From Parcubacteria bacterium C7867-008 (GTDB lineage Bacteria; Patescibacteria; Paceibacteria; UBA9973; UBA2103), in contig LFCR01000006.1 in assembly GCA_001189215.1 (NCBI GenBank), positions 124,001 to 188,000 on the forward strand: a stretch of DNA of 64,000 nt. Reading direction: 5' to 3'. The translations under genes were made by a program, and so were the position numbers. A model generated the notes under the pieces. The model worked only from the letters and a program-made list of their open reading frames with translations, was not told the origin of the DNA and made no database searches. Positions 30,137 to 37,342 of the stretch are shown here, piece by piece (positions within the stretch are counted from its first letter, which is position 1; each line of letters begins with the position of its first letter).

Positions 30137-32386
30137 ATGTCTAGGGAAAAGATTCCAGTACCATCGGTGGGAAAAACCAACCAAGAACTCTCACCATTTG
30201 AGAGTTTTAAAAAGAAACATAAACCCCTTAAAGAAGCTTTTAATCCGGAAGAGGAATTAGCGAACATATCTCAACTCTCTCGAGAAGAGAAAGGGCGAGC
30301 GCTCCGTGGTTTTAAAGAGAAACTTGCAACCCAGCATGCTGCTTGGGCTGCATTTCGTACAGATATAGAAAATCGTATTAAAGAAAATCCTGATGTTGCT
30401 GGGTCAGTATTTAACGATACCTTGGTGGCATATGCTGACGCATATGGGTTTACTAAAGAGCAAATAACCCTTGCCGCAGAAATCTTTGAAGACTATCTCG
30501 CAACACGAGCTGCAGTATTAAAAACACGAGAAACATACCCAGACGATCGAGAACTTGTTCAAAAACTTACGGGTATTCGTGTGCCAGAGGGCACTACCGT
30601 TAAGGTTTCTATTGGTGCCATGAATATAGATATCGTCACCAACACGCGATACATGAATATGGTGTATGCGCAGTCGAAAGAAATGGATGAGCCAATTGAA
30701 TATGGTGGTTTGGCCTGGAATAGGAACGTTGATGGAGAGCACGTGCCATACAATCTTATTAGCGATGAAATAGAAGGTGATAGCGTACGGGTACATGAGG
30801 TACAACACCAAACAAACCACCTATATCGAGATTTCTTTGAGATGGAAATCGACGATATTGAGATGCGCTCAATGCGTCTTATATATGATATGAATTCAGA
30901 CCCGACGGTTCGGAGAACAGGTTTGGAAAGCTATGTTTCATCTAGAGTTACGTCTGCAACACGTCGTGCTAAAGATGAAATACTTGCCTATGCAGCAGAT
31001 GGCACTTCAGCAGAAAACACCTTTAAAATCCTTACTAAAAAGGATGGTAAAGCGTATGATTATCTTAAAGATTTGCGAGAAGAGAAAAGTGATGACCCTA
31101 TATGGCTGGATGTTGTGCCTAAAAAGGTAGTTACCGAATATGAAGGGGTAGTAAAAAGCGGTACCGAAGTCTTTGCTACCCTTGCTCATAAGTTTCCCAG
31201 GGATGAAGTAATTGCACTTCTGTCCGCTGAACCCCTTGAGGATTGGTCACGTTTCATGACCCGAATGTATCCACATAAGTCTCAGTTCTCAAATGAGCCA
31301 CGAAAAGTACTGCGTGAGTTGGTTGAAAAGAGTCCACAGATGGATCGTGAACGTGCTGCGAAGATAGAAAAACTCAAACAAACAGCAAAGGAAAATACAC
31401 TGCCAGCTCTCGGAACCGCTGCGATAGGTACTGCGCTGGGCGCATTTGAAGCTCATCAAATAAATGCCGCGTACGAAACACACTCCGACAGGAATAATGT
31501 CGAGTTTATTGATGCTGATAGTGCGTATTTCAATGTGGTGTACGCTTCTAGTGCATTGCCTGTTAATAAAGAAACCATAGGACATGCCGATGCACTGATT
31601 CTAGATGTTCGCACGGTCCACACTAAGAATGAAGCAGAAGACTTCGTTGCAATTGGAGCACAAAGTCACGAGCGGCTAAGTGCAATAGATACTGCGCTTA
31701 TGGAAATACATGGGATACGTGCCGCTGGCATACCTTCTCGCTATCTTCGCCTTATTGAAGAGGCCTTGGAACATAAAATCCCGATCTACTTCCTAGACAT
31801 TGAAACACCAGAAGCAGAACGTGCTGAGGATAGATCTAATACCCTTAAGGTTGCAGAATCTGCAGTAGGTGTGGGGCTGGTAGCGCGGGGTGTGAAAGAA
31901 CTTAACCAAGAGAAACAAACACGTCGCAGCTTCCTCTCTGGATTCTCTCAACTGCTTGCAGGTAGTTATCTTGGATCGCGTATACCTGATGGTGCCTTAG
32001 CTGCCGCAGAACAGTATGAACCAGATACGCGCGCATTTGCTCACCCTTTGAAGCAGGAGTTAGCTAGTATCAATAGCCAGATACACCCGGAAACGCACCT
32101 TGCGTTAGATCTTGAGACACAAGATGCCCTCGTTGCTCAGAAGGCACATACATTAGGGAAGTGGTTGGGTGCAAAACTGGGCCATAAGCCGTCACTAGCA
32201 CTGGTACTGGATAAGAAGCATATAGGCCTAAAAAGGGAGCTTGAAATGTCAGAAGAGGAGCGATTACTTCAGCTACGCAAAGATCTAGGTCCAGATCTAT
32301 GGCAGCAGTCCGACATCATTAGGGTCTCAGGAAAACACTTCAATCTCAAATCCAAAGTCTTTAAAGATGACTCTTTAATGAAGTAG
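30137..32386 (+). CDS. Large two-domain protein with HExxH metalloprotease motif
   Basis: 749 residues from the ATG at 30137, 9 nt after TATAAT. Residues 1-120 are charged and helical. A probable zinc-metallopeptidase domain carries HEVQH (220-224) in SVRVHEVQHQTNHLYRDF, with Glu281 (DEILAYAADG) as a possible third ligand. A hydrophobic small-residue segment (about 421-440) follows, then a second domain (FIDADSAYFNVVYASSALPV, HADALILDVRT, HKIPIYFLDIE) with a TraB/ChaN-like flavour. An internal twin-arginine-like RRSFLSGFSQLLAGSYLG (597-613) is unexplained. Not a known family; a protease role is inferred from HExxH alone. Confidence 0.7.
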   Translation: MSREKIPVPSVGKTNQELSPFESFKKKHKPLKEAFNPEEELANISQLSREEKGRALRGFKEKLATQHAAWAAFRTDIENRIKENPDVAGSVFNDTLVAYADAYGFTKEQITLAAEIFEDYLATRAAVLKTRETYPDDRELVQKLTGIRVPEGTTVKVSIGAMNIDIVTNTRYMNMVYAQSKEMDEPIEYGGLAWNRNVDGEHVPYNLISDEIEGDSVRVHEVQHQTNHLYRDFFEMEIDDIEMRSMRLIYDMNSDPTVRRTGLESYVSSRVTSATRRAKDEILAYAADGTSAENTFKILTKKDGKAYDYLKDLREEKSDDPIWLDVVPKKVVTEYEGVVKSGTEVFATLAHKFPRDEVIALLSAEPLEDWSRFMTRMYPHKSQFSNEPRKVLRELVEKSPQMDRERAAKIEKLKQTAKENTLPALGTAAIGTALGAFEAHQINAAYETHSDRNNVEFIDADSAYFNVVYASSALPVNKETIGHADALILDVRTVHTKNEAEDFVAIGAQSHERLSAIDTALMEIHGIRAAGIPSRYLRLIEEALEHKIPIYFLDIETPEAERAEDRSNTLKVAESAVGVGLVARGVKELNQEKQTRRSFLSGFSQLLAGSYLGSRIPDGALAAAEQYEPDTRAFAHPLKQELASINSQIHPETHLALDLETQDALVAQKAHTLGKWLGAKLGHKPSLALVLDKKHIGLKRELEMSEEERLLQLRKDLGPDLWQQSDIIRVSGKHFNLKSKVFKDDSLMK

Positions 32387-32447
32387 CCTGGTGGGGATAG
32401 AGCTATTGCAGAGCTATAAAATCGTTATACTAAAAGGGCGAAGGCTC

Positions 32448-32729
32448 ATGGATCCATTCCTTCAGATGCATATCTTTTTTCTGGTCACCACTATCGTAGT
32501 GGTGGCGCTTGGCGTGCTCTCGTGCGTCGCGCTTGTGTATCTCATTCTTCTCTTCCGTACCGTGGAGCGCATTGCGAACCATGTTAACGAAGAAGCAGAA
32601 GAGATACGCGCAGATCTAGATGATGTGCGAAGGAAGGCGAAACGTGAGGGGCTTCGTTTGGGGCATTTGATTACGTTCTTTGGGAAGACCGCGAAACGTG
32701 CGAAGAAGAAGCGCACCATCGCAGATTAA
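32448..32729 (+). CDS. Single-span membrane protein with charged helical tail
   Basis: 93 residues from the ATG at 32448 (AAGG upstream; TATACT further upstream). One membrane helix (about 7-35, FFLVTTIVVVALGVLSCVAL then VYLILLF) and a charged coiled-coil tail (EEAEEIRADLDDVRRKAKREG, KRAKKKRTIAD). This resembles the small DUF948-like or phage-shock-like membrane proteins, but the family is not certain. It immediately precedes the H1-like gene and may be co-transcribed. Confidence 0.65.
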   Translation: MDPFLQMHIFFLVTTIVVVALGVLSCVALVYLILLFRTVERIANHVNEEAEEIRADLDDVRRKAKREGLRLGHLITFFGKTAKRAKKKRTIAD

Positions 32730-32750
32730 TTATTTTTTGTAACTCAATGT

Positions 32751-33257
32751 ATGGCAACTAAGAAAACTGTTAAGAAGACCGCAAAGAAAGGTAAGAAGCA
32801 AAGTGATGCAATGATTGCTGCAGAGATCGGTGCAGGAGTACTTGCCGCAGCTGGTGCCGCAGCTGGCGCGTACTACTTCTATGGAGACAAGAAGGCAAAA
32901 AAGCATCGTCAGGCAGCAGCGAAGTGGGCAAAGGGTATGAAGGCTCAGGTTGTTAAGGAAGCAAAGGTTGTTGCAAAGCTTGATCAGAAGGCAATGGCAG
33001 CAATTGTAGACAAAGCAGCTGCAGCATACGCAGGTGTTCGTTCTGTTGATGCACAGGATCTTAAGAATGCAGCAGCAGAGCTTAAGCGTAACTGGAAGGA
33101 AGTTGAACGTGAGGTTGAAAGCGCCCGTCGCAAAGTAAACAGCGCCGGCAAGAAAGTTGCAAAGAAAGCAACAAAGGTAGTAAACAAGGCTGCAAAGAAA
33201 GTCGTAAAGCAGACCAGTCCTAAAAAAGCTGCAAAGAAGTCAGCAAAGAAGCGTTAA
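32751..33257 (+). CDS. Histone H1-like Lys/Ala-rich protein with a hydrophobic segment
   Basis: 168 residues. Lys-rich N-terminus (ATKKTVKKTAKKGKKQ), an Ala/Gly hydrophobic helix (about 20-44, EIGAGVLAAAGAAAGAYYF), a helical middle (KLDQKAMAAIVDKAAAAYAG, ELKRNWKEVEREVES), and a C-terminal KKxAKK tail like bacterial H1/HupB tails. The tails should bind DNA or RNA; the hydrophobic segment could tether it to the membrane, an unusual combination. The start codon lacks a Shine-Dalgarno. Confidence 0.75.
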   Translation: MATKKTVKKTAKKGKKQSDAMIAAEIGAGVLAAAGAAAGAYYFYGDKKAKKHRQAAAKWAKGMKAQVVKEAKVVAKLDQKAMAAIVDKAAAAYAGVRSVDAQDLKNAAAELKRNWKEVEREVESARRKVNSAGKKVAKKATKVVNKAAKKVVKQTSPKKAAKKSAKKR

Positions 33258-33283
33258 ATAGGGGTGTGATAGGATAGACGGAT

Positions 33284-34000
33284 ATGGAAACAACAAAAAG
33301 CGTATTTATGGATCGGTACCTAACCCCTGTGGCGGTACTGCTCGCAGCAGTCATTATTGCTCTCGCACTGATCTTTGGTCAGGGAATGGGTAAAGGTCCT
33401 ACTGACGGGACAGGTAAGGCAGCCGTAGCAGTTAACATCAAGGATGTTAAGACGGACAACAGCCCGTATATTGGTGAGAAGAACGCACCAACTACCGTTG
33501 CCGTCTTCTACGACTATCAGTGCCCATTCTGCAAGCAGTTTGAGCAGGCGGTAACACCTAAGCTCATCGACGCATATGTAAAGGATGGTAAGACAAAGAT
33601 TGTCTTCAAGGACTTCCAGTTCCTTGGTGAAGACTCAACCACTGCAGCACTCTTCGGACGTGCACTTTGGGAGGCTCATCCAGATAAGTTCCATGCATGG
33701 TTCATGGCAATGGCTGAAGCACAGGACGATGAGGGTGACCAGGGCTTTGGTGATCTCGCTTCAATCCAGAAACTCTCAGGTACTATTCCGGGTATCGACG
33801 TTGAGCGTGTCACCAAGCTCATGACAGACAAGAAGGCAGAGTACACCAAAGCAATTGAAGCTGATCGTGCAGAAGGTGCCGCTCTCGGTATCAACGGTAC
33901 ACCAAGCATTATTGCTGGAACCAAGCTCTTCTCAGCTATGTCTCCAGATGCCTTCTATGCAGGTATTTCAGCACAGCTTGATGCGCAGTTGAAGAAGTAA
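33284..34000 (+). CDS. DsbA-family thiol oxidoreductase
   Basis: 238 residues. Membrane anchor (about 13-33) and an extracytoplasmic thioredoxin-fold domain: active site CPFC (Cys80-Cys83, FYDYQCPFCKQF) and the cis-Pro loop NGTPSII. The inserted helical domain is of DsbA/BdbD type. It introduces disulfides into exported proteins. The VKOR-family protein at 38357-38839 is the obvious reoxidising partner. TAGGAT precedes the ATG by 8 nt. Confidence 0.92.
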   Translation: METTKSVFMDRYLTPVAVLLAAVIIALALIFGQGMGKGPTDGTGKAAVAVNIKDVKTDNSPYIGEKNAPTTVAVFYDYQCPFCKQFEQAVTPKLIDAYVKDGKTKIVFKDFQFLGEDSTTAALFGRALWEAHPDKFHAWFMAMAEAQDDEGDQGFGDLASIQKLSGTIPGIDVERVTKLMTDKKAEYTKAIEADRAEGAALGINGTPSIIAGTKLFSAMSPDAFYAGISAQLDAQLKK

Positions 34001-34010
34001 TTATTCTTCG

Positions 34011-34039
34011 TTGACAGACAGACAGCATTTCGCTATCAT
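34011..34039 (+). promoter_or_regulatory. Consensus promoter of a candidate small RNA
   Basis: TTGACA (34011-34016), 17-bp spacer, TATCAT (34034-34039). Among the best promoters in the window, but no ORF follows it before a terminator. Confidence 0.75.
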
Positions 34040-34045
34040 TGTTCT

Positions 34046-34119
34046 GACAACTCCTCATCTGGTGTAACAACCAAGCGAGAGTGGAAAAGAAAAACCGGCC
34101 GAGAGGTCGGTTTTTCTTT
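34046..34119 (+). ncRNA. Candidate small RNA, about 75 nt
   Basis: Bounded by the predicted start of the promoter at 34011-34039 and by the strong terminator hairpin at 34086-34119. No start codon with a plausible frame lies inside. The non-hairpin part is about 40 nt of unpaired, C/A-rich sequence suitable for base-pairing with targets. Could also be the 3' region of a longer dsbA transcript, but the dedicated promoter argues for an independent RNA. Confidence 0.55.
34086..34119 (+). terminator. Intrinsic terminator (15-bp stem)
   Basis: AAAGAAAAACCGGCC pairs with GGTCGGTTTTTCTTT around GAGA; the descending arm supplies the T-run. Confidence 0.85.
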
Positions 34120-34139
34120 CCATCTTTATTTCATATCGC

Positions 34140-34173
34140 CCTTACGCTCCCCATATCACGTATCTTCTATAGT
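34140..34173 (+). promoter_or_regulatory. Conserved 34-bp promoter element, copy B (upstream of tRNA-like element)
   Basis: CCTTACGCTCC, then CATATCACGTA, five bases and TATAGT (34168-34173). Same arrangement as copy A at 6330-6363. Expected start near 34180, just before the tRNA-like sequence. Confidence 0.5.
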
Positions 34174-34181
34174 CATCTTGC

Positions 34182-34250
34182 GCCGGTGGCTTCGGTAGCG
34201 AGATGGCAGTTGTCATTCCACTCTCGAGGGTTCAAATCCCTCCGCCGGCT
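34182..34250 (+). tRNA. tRNA-like element or degenerate tRNA (not assignable)
   Basis: The acceptor stem GCCGGTG/CGCCGGC (7 bp, one G-U) and T-arm GAGGG-TTCAAAT-CCCTC are perfect. A 3-bp D-like hairpin GCT-TCGGT-AGC follows the acceptor strand. The anticodon region does not form the 5-bp stem and 7-nt loop: the best fold is GAG(A)TGG/CCACTC with an 11-nt loop, and the variable region is only 2 nt. The ends resemble CPR tRNA-Thr. It may be a decayed tRNA, a recombined fragment or a tRNA mimic. A TATAGT promoter sits in front. Confidence 0.45.
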
Positions 34251-34257
34251 TAGGATA

Positions 34258-34263
34258 TATACT
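34258..34263 (+). promoter_or_regulatory. -10 box (TATACT) 8 nt before the 34272 gene
   Basis: TATACT, eight A/T-rich bases, ATG. Leaderless arrangement. Confidence 0.45.
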
Positions 34264-34271
34264 GAATATAT

Positions 34272-34772
34272 ATGAAGACTGTAGTGGTACATGATCCCAT
34301 GCAGCTGGGATATTCCTATCAACTCACTGAGCCTGAAGGAAAGAATTTCGACCCTGAATTCAAACCAGATCTCACGCCAAAAGATATGTTTGAACGAGGA
34401 GTCTTTGGAGGAAACTACTTCGCAGGACATCTGGATGAATTCCCAAAGGACTGGCTAATTAATGCCAAGATCTCAGATGTGCACGATAAGAAACTAAACT
34501 TCTTCGGTCTTGATGCATCTCAACCCTATGAAGTCTGGAAAGCTAAGGGATGGATATATAAAGATGATCCTCGTGGGTGGTTTCAGTGGTACTGCCGCTA
34601 TTATCTGGGACGTCGTATTCCAGAAGAAGATGCACGGCAGATTAAGCGATGGAAGCAGATGGTGCGTCATGTGGCACAGGTGCGCTATGCATGTCGTCGC
34701 GGAGACTTCACATGTCATACTCGACAACGTCAGGCCCTCCTCCACTGGGCATACGATAGTGCGAGCCTCTAG
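34272..34772 (+). CDS. Conserved hypothetical protein
   Basis: 166 residues, soluble, Trp/Tyr-rich. MFERGVFGGNYFAGHLDEFPK, FFGLDASQPYEVWKAKGWIY, DPRGWFQWYCRYYLGRR and EDARQIKRWKQMVRHVAQV look highly conserved and recall an uncharacterised family shared by CPR, fungi and others. The clustered Arg/Trp/Tyr near DPRGWFQWYC suggests a binding pocket, but no catalytic motif is recognised. It stands alone with its own leaderless promoter. Confidence 0.65.
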   Translation: MKTVVVHDPMQLGYSYQLTEPEGKNFDPEFKPDLTPKDMFERGVFGGNYFAGHLDEFPKDWLINAKISDVHDKKLNFFGLDASQPYEVWKAKGWIYKDDPRGWFQWYCRYYLGRRIPEEDARQIKRWKQMVRHVAQVRYACRRGDFTCHTRQRQALLHWAYDSASL

Positions 34773-34853
34773 CAGGCTCATATGCTATCCACATCATTTC
34801 TTAATTTCCTGCATGCAATAGTGAATAGGCATTATCAAGGCTAACTTTTTTCT

Positions 34854-35405
34854 ATGCCTAATTATCGTCTGCTCGCTATTTCAGGAAGTCAGCGCAAGAG
34901 CTCCTACAACTCTGCGCTCGTACAAGCGTTTATTAGTGCTGCTTCGGAGAACATCTCAATTGAAGTATTAGATTGGTCTGATGTGCCACTGTACAACCAG
35001 GACCTTGAAGAATCTTTTCCAACGATCGTGACCGAAATAAAACAGAAGATTGCGGAAGTAGATGGAATCATTATTGCTACCCCAGAATATAATCGTTCTA
35101 TTCCAGGACCACTTAAAAACCTTATTGATTGGGTAAGTCGACCATATGGTCAGGGTGCTTGGGCAGGGAAGCCAGTTACTGTTGTGGGTGCCTCAGTGGG
35201 CTCAGTTGGAACAGCACTTGCACATGCTGACGTGCAAAAATCTCTTATGTTCAACAATGCACATGTCCTAGGACAACCAGAATTTTATCTAGGGTTTGCA
35301 CAAAACAAGTTTGATGAACAAGGGAACTTAACAGATGAAGACACAAAACAACATATCATTTCACAGCTCGCTGCATTTACTGCATATATCGACACGCTTC
35401 GGTAG
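34854..35405 (+). CDS. NADPH-dependent FMN reductase (flavodoxin-like fold)
   Basis: 183 residues. The FMN phosphate loop GSQRKSSYNSALV and the second signature ATPEYNRSIPGPLKNLIDW match the NADPH-dependent FMN/azo/chromate reductase family; GASVGSVGTALAH lines the flavin. It would reduce quinones, azo compounds or metals using NAD(P)H and FMN. A cytosolic reductant role fits the redox genes farther downstream. Confidence 0.9.
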   Translation: MPNYRLLAISGSQRKSSYNSALVQAFISAASENISIEVLDWSDVPLYNQDLEESFPTIVTEIKQKIAEVDGIIIATPEYNRSIPGPLKNLIDWVSRPYGQGAWAGKPVTVVGASVGSVGTALAHADVQKSLMFNNAHVLGQPEFYLGFAQNKFDEQGNLTDEDTKQHIISQLAAFTAYIDTLR

Positions 35406-35410
35406 TGGGT

Positions 35411-35416
35411 TACTAT
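35411..35416 (+). promoter_or_regulatory. -10 box (TACTAT) 6 nt before the DUF1653 gene
   Basis: TACTAT, six bases, ATG at 35423. It argues against the longer GTG start at 35405. Confidence 0.4.
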
Positions 35417-35422
35417 TGGTAC

Positions 35423-35656
35423 ATGGAACGTCTCACCCCAGGCATCTACTATCACTTCAAGCACCCGGAACAACACTACGAAGTACTCGGTATTGCCTTG
35501 CACACTGAAACCGAAGAAGACATGGTGATTTATAAAGCACTGTATGGTGAGGGTCGTTTGTATGCTCGGCCAATTGAAATGTTTCTTGAACAGGTAGACA
35601 AGCCAGACTACGGATATACGGGGCCTCGTTTCGTATTCGTGGGTCCAAAGGCGTAG
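35423..35656 (+). CDS. DUF1653-family protein
   Basis: 77 residues. PGIYYHFKHPEQHYEVLGIA, HTETEEDMVIYKALYGEGRL and RPIEMFLEQV match the DUF1653 pattern (YxHYKG-x-YEVLGxAxHSETxE...VYRxLYG...RPxxMF). The family is widespread and uncharacterised. I start at ATG 35423 rather than the GTG 18 nt earlier because of the TACTAT box. Confidence 0.85.
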   Translation: MERLTPGIYYHFKHPEQHYEVLGIALHTETEEDMVIYKALYGEGRLYARPIEMFLEQVDKPDYGYTGPRFVFVGPKA

Positions 35657-35690
35657 GTATCAGGGTGCTGACCCCCCCATACGATAAGAC

Positions 35691-35728
35691 TTGTATTTCT
35701 TATATTTAGTGATATAATTCATATCACT
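35691..35728 (+). promoter_or_regulatory. Promoter with 21-bp inverted-repeat operator
   Basis: TTGTAT (35691-35696), 16-bp spacer, TATAAT (35713-35718). The -10 is buried in AGTGATAT-N5-ATATCACT (35708-35728), a perfect 8-bp inverted repeat, so a dimeric repressor could block this promoter. Confidence 0.65.
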
Positions 35729-35739
35729 AACCAACTCTC

Positions 35740-36222
35740 ATGCCTGACTACAAGAACAATAGCCGTTTTAAGAAACCTTTTACTAGTGGTGGTGCCGGTC
35801 GTGGACCAGCTCGTTTCAGTCGTTCTGACGCCAGCGGACCCCGTGAAATGCACACTGCTGAATGCAGTAAGTGTCACAAGGCCTGCCAGGTACCGTTCCG
35901 TCCTAACGGAACAAAGCCAGTATTTTGTGGAGACTGCTTCACTCGAGATGGTGATCGTGATTCTCGTGATACCCGTGGCTCATTCCAGAAGAAGGAATAC
36001 GGTGCACCCCGCACTGCACCAGCGGAAGATCGTCGTATAGATGAGCTTAAGCGCCAGCTTATACAAATGGACAGCAAGCTAGATCGTCTCGTGCAGATGA
36101 TTGATGCTGCTAATCGTGTACCTGCTGCGCCAGCCCCAAAGGCTAAAGCAGCTGCAGCAGCTCTTGCTAAAGCACCCGCAAAGACAAAGAAGGCAGTGGT
36201 GAAGAAAGCTAAGAAGGCATAA
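35740..36222 (+). CDS. Zinc-ribbon (CxxC-x17-CxxC) protein with Lys/Ala tail
   Basis: 160 residues. A basic, Gly/Arg-rich N-terminus, then a zinc ribbon CSKCHKACQVPFRPNG ending CGDCF, a helical segment (RIDELKRQLIQMDSKLDRLVQMI) and an Ala/Lys/Pro-rich tail (AAAALAKAPAKTKKAVVKKA) like DNA-binding tails. This CPR-type protein is frequent and uncharacterised; nucleic-acid binding is a reasonable inference. Its promoter contains a perfect inverted repeat, so expression is likely switched by a repressor. Confidence 0.75.
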   Translation: MPDYKNNSRFKKPFTSGGAGRGPARFSRSDASGPREMHTAECSKCHKACQVPFRPNGTKPVFCGDCFTRDGDRDSRDTRGSFQKKEYGAPRTAPAEDRRIDELKRQLIQMDSKLDRLVQMIDAANRVPAAPAPKAKAAAAALAKAPAKTKKAVVKKAKKA

Positions 36223-36245
36223 TACGTTCCGCCGCTAATTAACCA

Positions 36246-36267
36246 AGCCCAGACAAGTGTCTGGGCT
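36246..36267. terminator. Bidirectional intrinsic terminator
   Basis: AGCCCAGAC pairs perfectly with GTCTGGGCT around AAGT. Confidence 0.75.
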
Positions 36268-36275
36268 TTCGGCGT

Positions 36276-36494
36276 TTAGTGGATGATGTTGGTAGCACTG
36301 GGCAGGGTAAGGGGTGTGCGGGAACTTTGAATAGTACCTGCGGAACCTGCGATTTGTGAACCAACATAGGCTGAGATTTCTGCTGCATTCAGGAACGCAA
36401 TGATAGTGTCCTGAAGCTGCGAGAATATTGTGGGAACAAGAAGTTGAAGAATAAGAATGGTAATACCGAGACCAAATGCGCGAAAGATAGGCAT
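36276..36494 (-). CDS. Small membrane protein
   Basis: 72 residues from ATG 36494; a GTG at 36539 would add 15. One membrane helix (about 7-26, FGLGITILILQLLVPTIFS), then a polar small-residue-rich exterior (AYVGSQIAGSAGTIQSSRTP). No Shine-Dalgarno. Not recognised. Small single-span proteins like this are common in CPR genomes. Confidence 0.5.
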   Translation of the reverse strand: MPIFRAFGLGITILILQLLVPTIFSQLQDTIIAFLNAAEISAYVGSQIAGSAGTIQSSRTPLTLPSATNIIH

Positions 36495-36616
36495 ATGGGT
36501 GGTAGTTATTTGATAAACGTGGACTCGAAGAGCACACACGTGAGACGGTAACGGGTCTCAATCAAATCTTTTTCAAGCTTCTTCCACTCCCTATAACCTC
36601 ACACTTTGTATCCAGG

Positions 36617-37159
36617 TTACACCCTCTTCTCTTTTAGAAGTTGTGCGTATTTTTCCTGAACCTTCTGTAGTTTTGGGGCAATGATCACCTGGCAATATCC
36701 CTGTGCCTTATTTTGTGCGTAGTAGTCCTTATGGTATTCCTCAGCAGGATAGAAAGTTGCTCCTTCTTCAATTGTGGTAACAATAGGGTCACCCTCTTTT
36801 GATGATTCACTGAGTTCTGTAATAAATGCTGCTACTTCTTCTTTCTGGCCAGGTGTAGTAGGGAAGACGACAGATCGATACTGAGTACCTACGTCATTAC
36901 CCTGACGATTCAACTGTGTTGCGTCATGAGAACCAAAGAAGACCGTGAGGAGATCGCGATAGCTAACCTGAGAGGGATCAAACTCAATCTTGATCACCTC
37001 TGCATGTCCGCTATCTCCACCACATACCTGCTGATAGGTTGGGTTGGTAGTTTTTCCACCCGCATACCCAGGCGCAACGTCAGTTACACCTTTAAGCATC
37101 TTAAATACTGCCTCTGTGCACCAGAAGCATCCTCCACCGAATAGTGCTGTTTCTGTCAT
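36617..37159 (-). CDS. msrA: Peptide-methionine (S)-S-oxide reductase
   Basis: 180 residues. The catalytic GCFWCTE motif is at residues 10-16, followed by VAPGYAGGKTTNPTYQQVCGG, HAEVIKIEFDPSQVSY and the Tyr/Asp/Glu region SHDATQLNRQGNDVGTQYRS. It reduces methionine-S-sulfoxide in oxidised proteins with thioredoxin. I start at ATG 37159, where TATACT lies 8 nt upstream; an upstream in-frame ATG adds six residues. MsrB, which handles the R epimer, is at 37912-38298. Confidence 0.95.
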   Translation of the reverse strand: MTETALFGGGCFWCTEAVFKMLKGVTDVAPGYAGGKTTNPTYQQVCGGDSGHAEVIKIEFDPSQVSYRDLLTVFFGSHDATQLNRQGNDVGTQYRSVVFPTTPGQKEEVAAFITELSESSKEGDPIVTTIEEGATFYPAEEYHKDYYAQNKAQGYCQVIIAPKLQKVQEKYAQLLKEKRV

Positions 37160-37167
37160 ATGTATAA

Positions 37168-37173
37168 AGTATA
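37168..37173 (-). promoter_or_regulatory. -10 box (TATACT) 8 nt before msrA
   Basis: Minus strand TATACT, eight bases, ATG at 37159; leaderless arrangement. Confidence 0.45.
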
Positions 37174-37342
37174 TCAAGTCCCGTTACTTTTGACGCAACT
37201 CCAGAATCAATTCCAAATATGTTATGAACAGGCATTTTATATAACCTGACAGTATCCAGACATATACTCCGAGCAGGTGCACCGAACTTTGATACAACAG
37301 CACCTTGCGAATCATCGCATCATCAGTTGAATGGGGTACGTC

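Noticed and set aside
34182..34250. Functional tRNA-Asp (GTC in the loop)
   Set aside because: The bases flanking the putative GTC anticodon do not form a 5-bp stem.
34173..34430. Minus-strand frame containing SRRRDLNPREWN
   Set aside because: This is the usual spurious translation of the reverse complement of a tRNA T-arm region.
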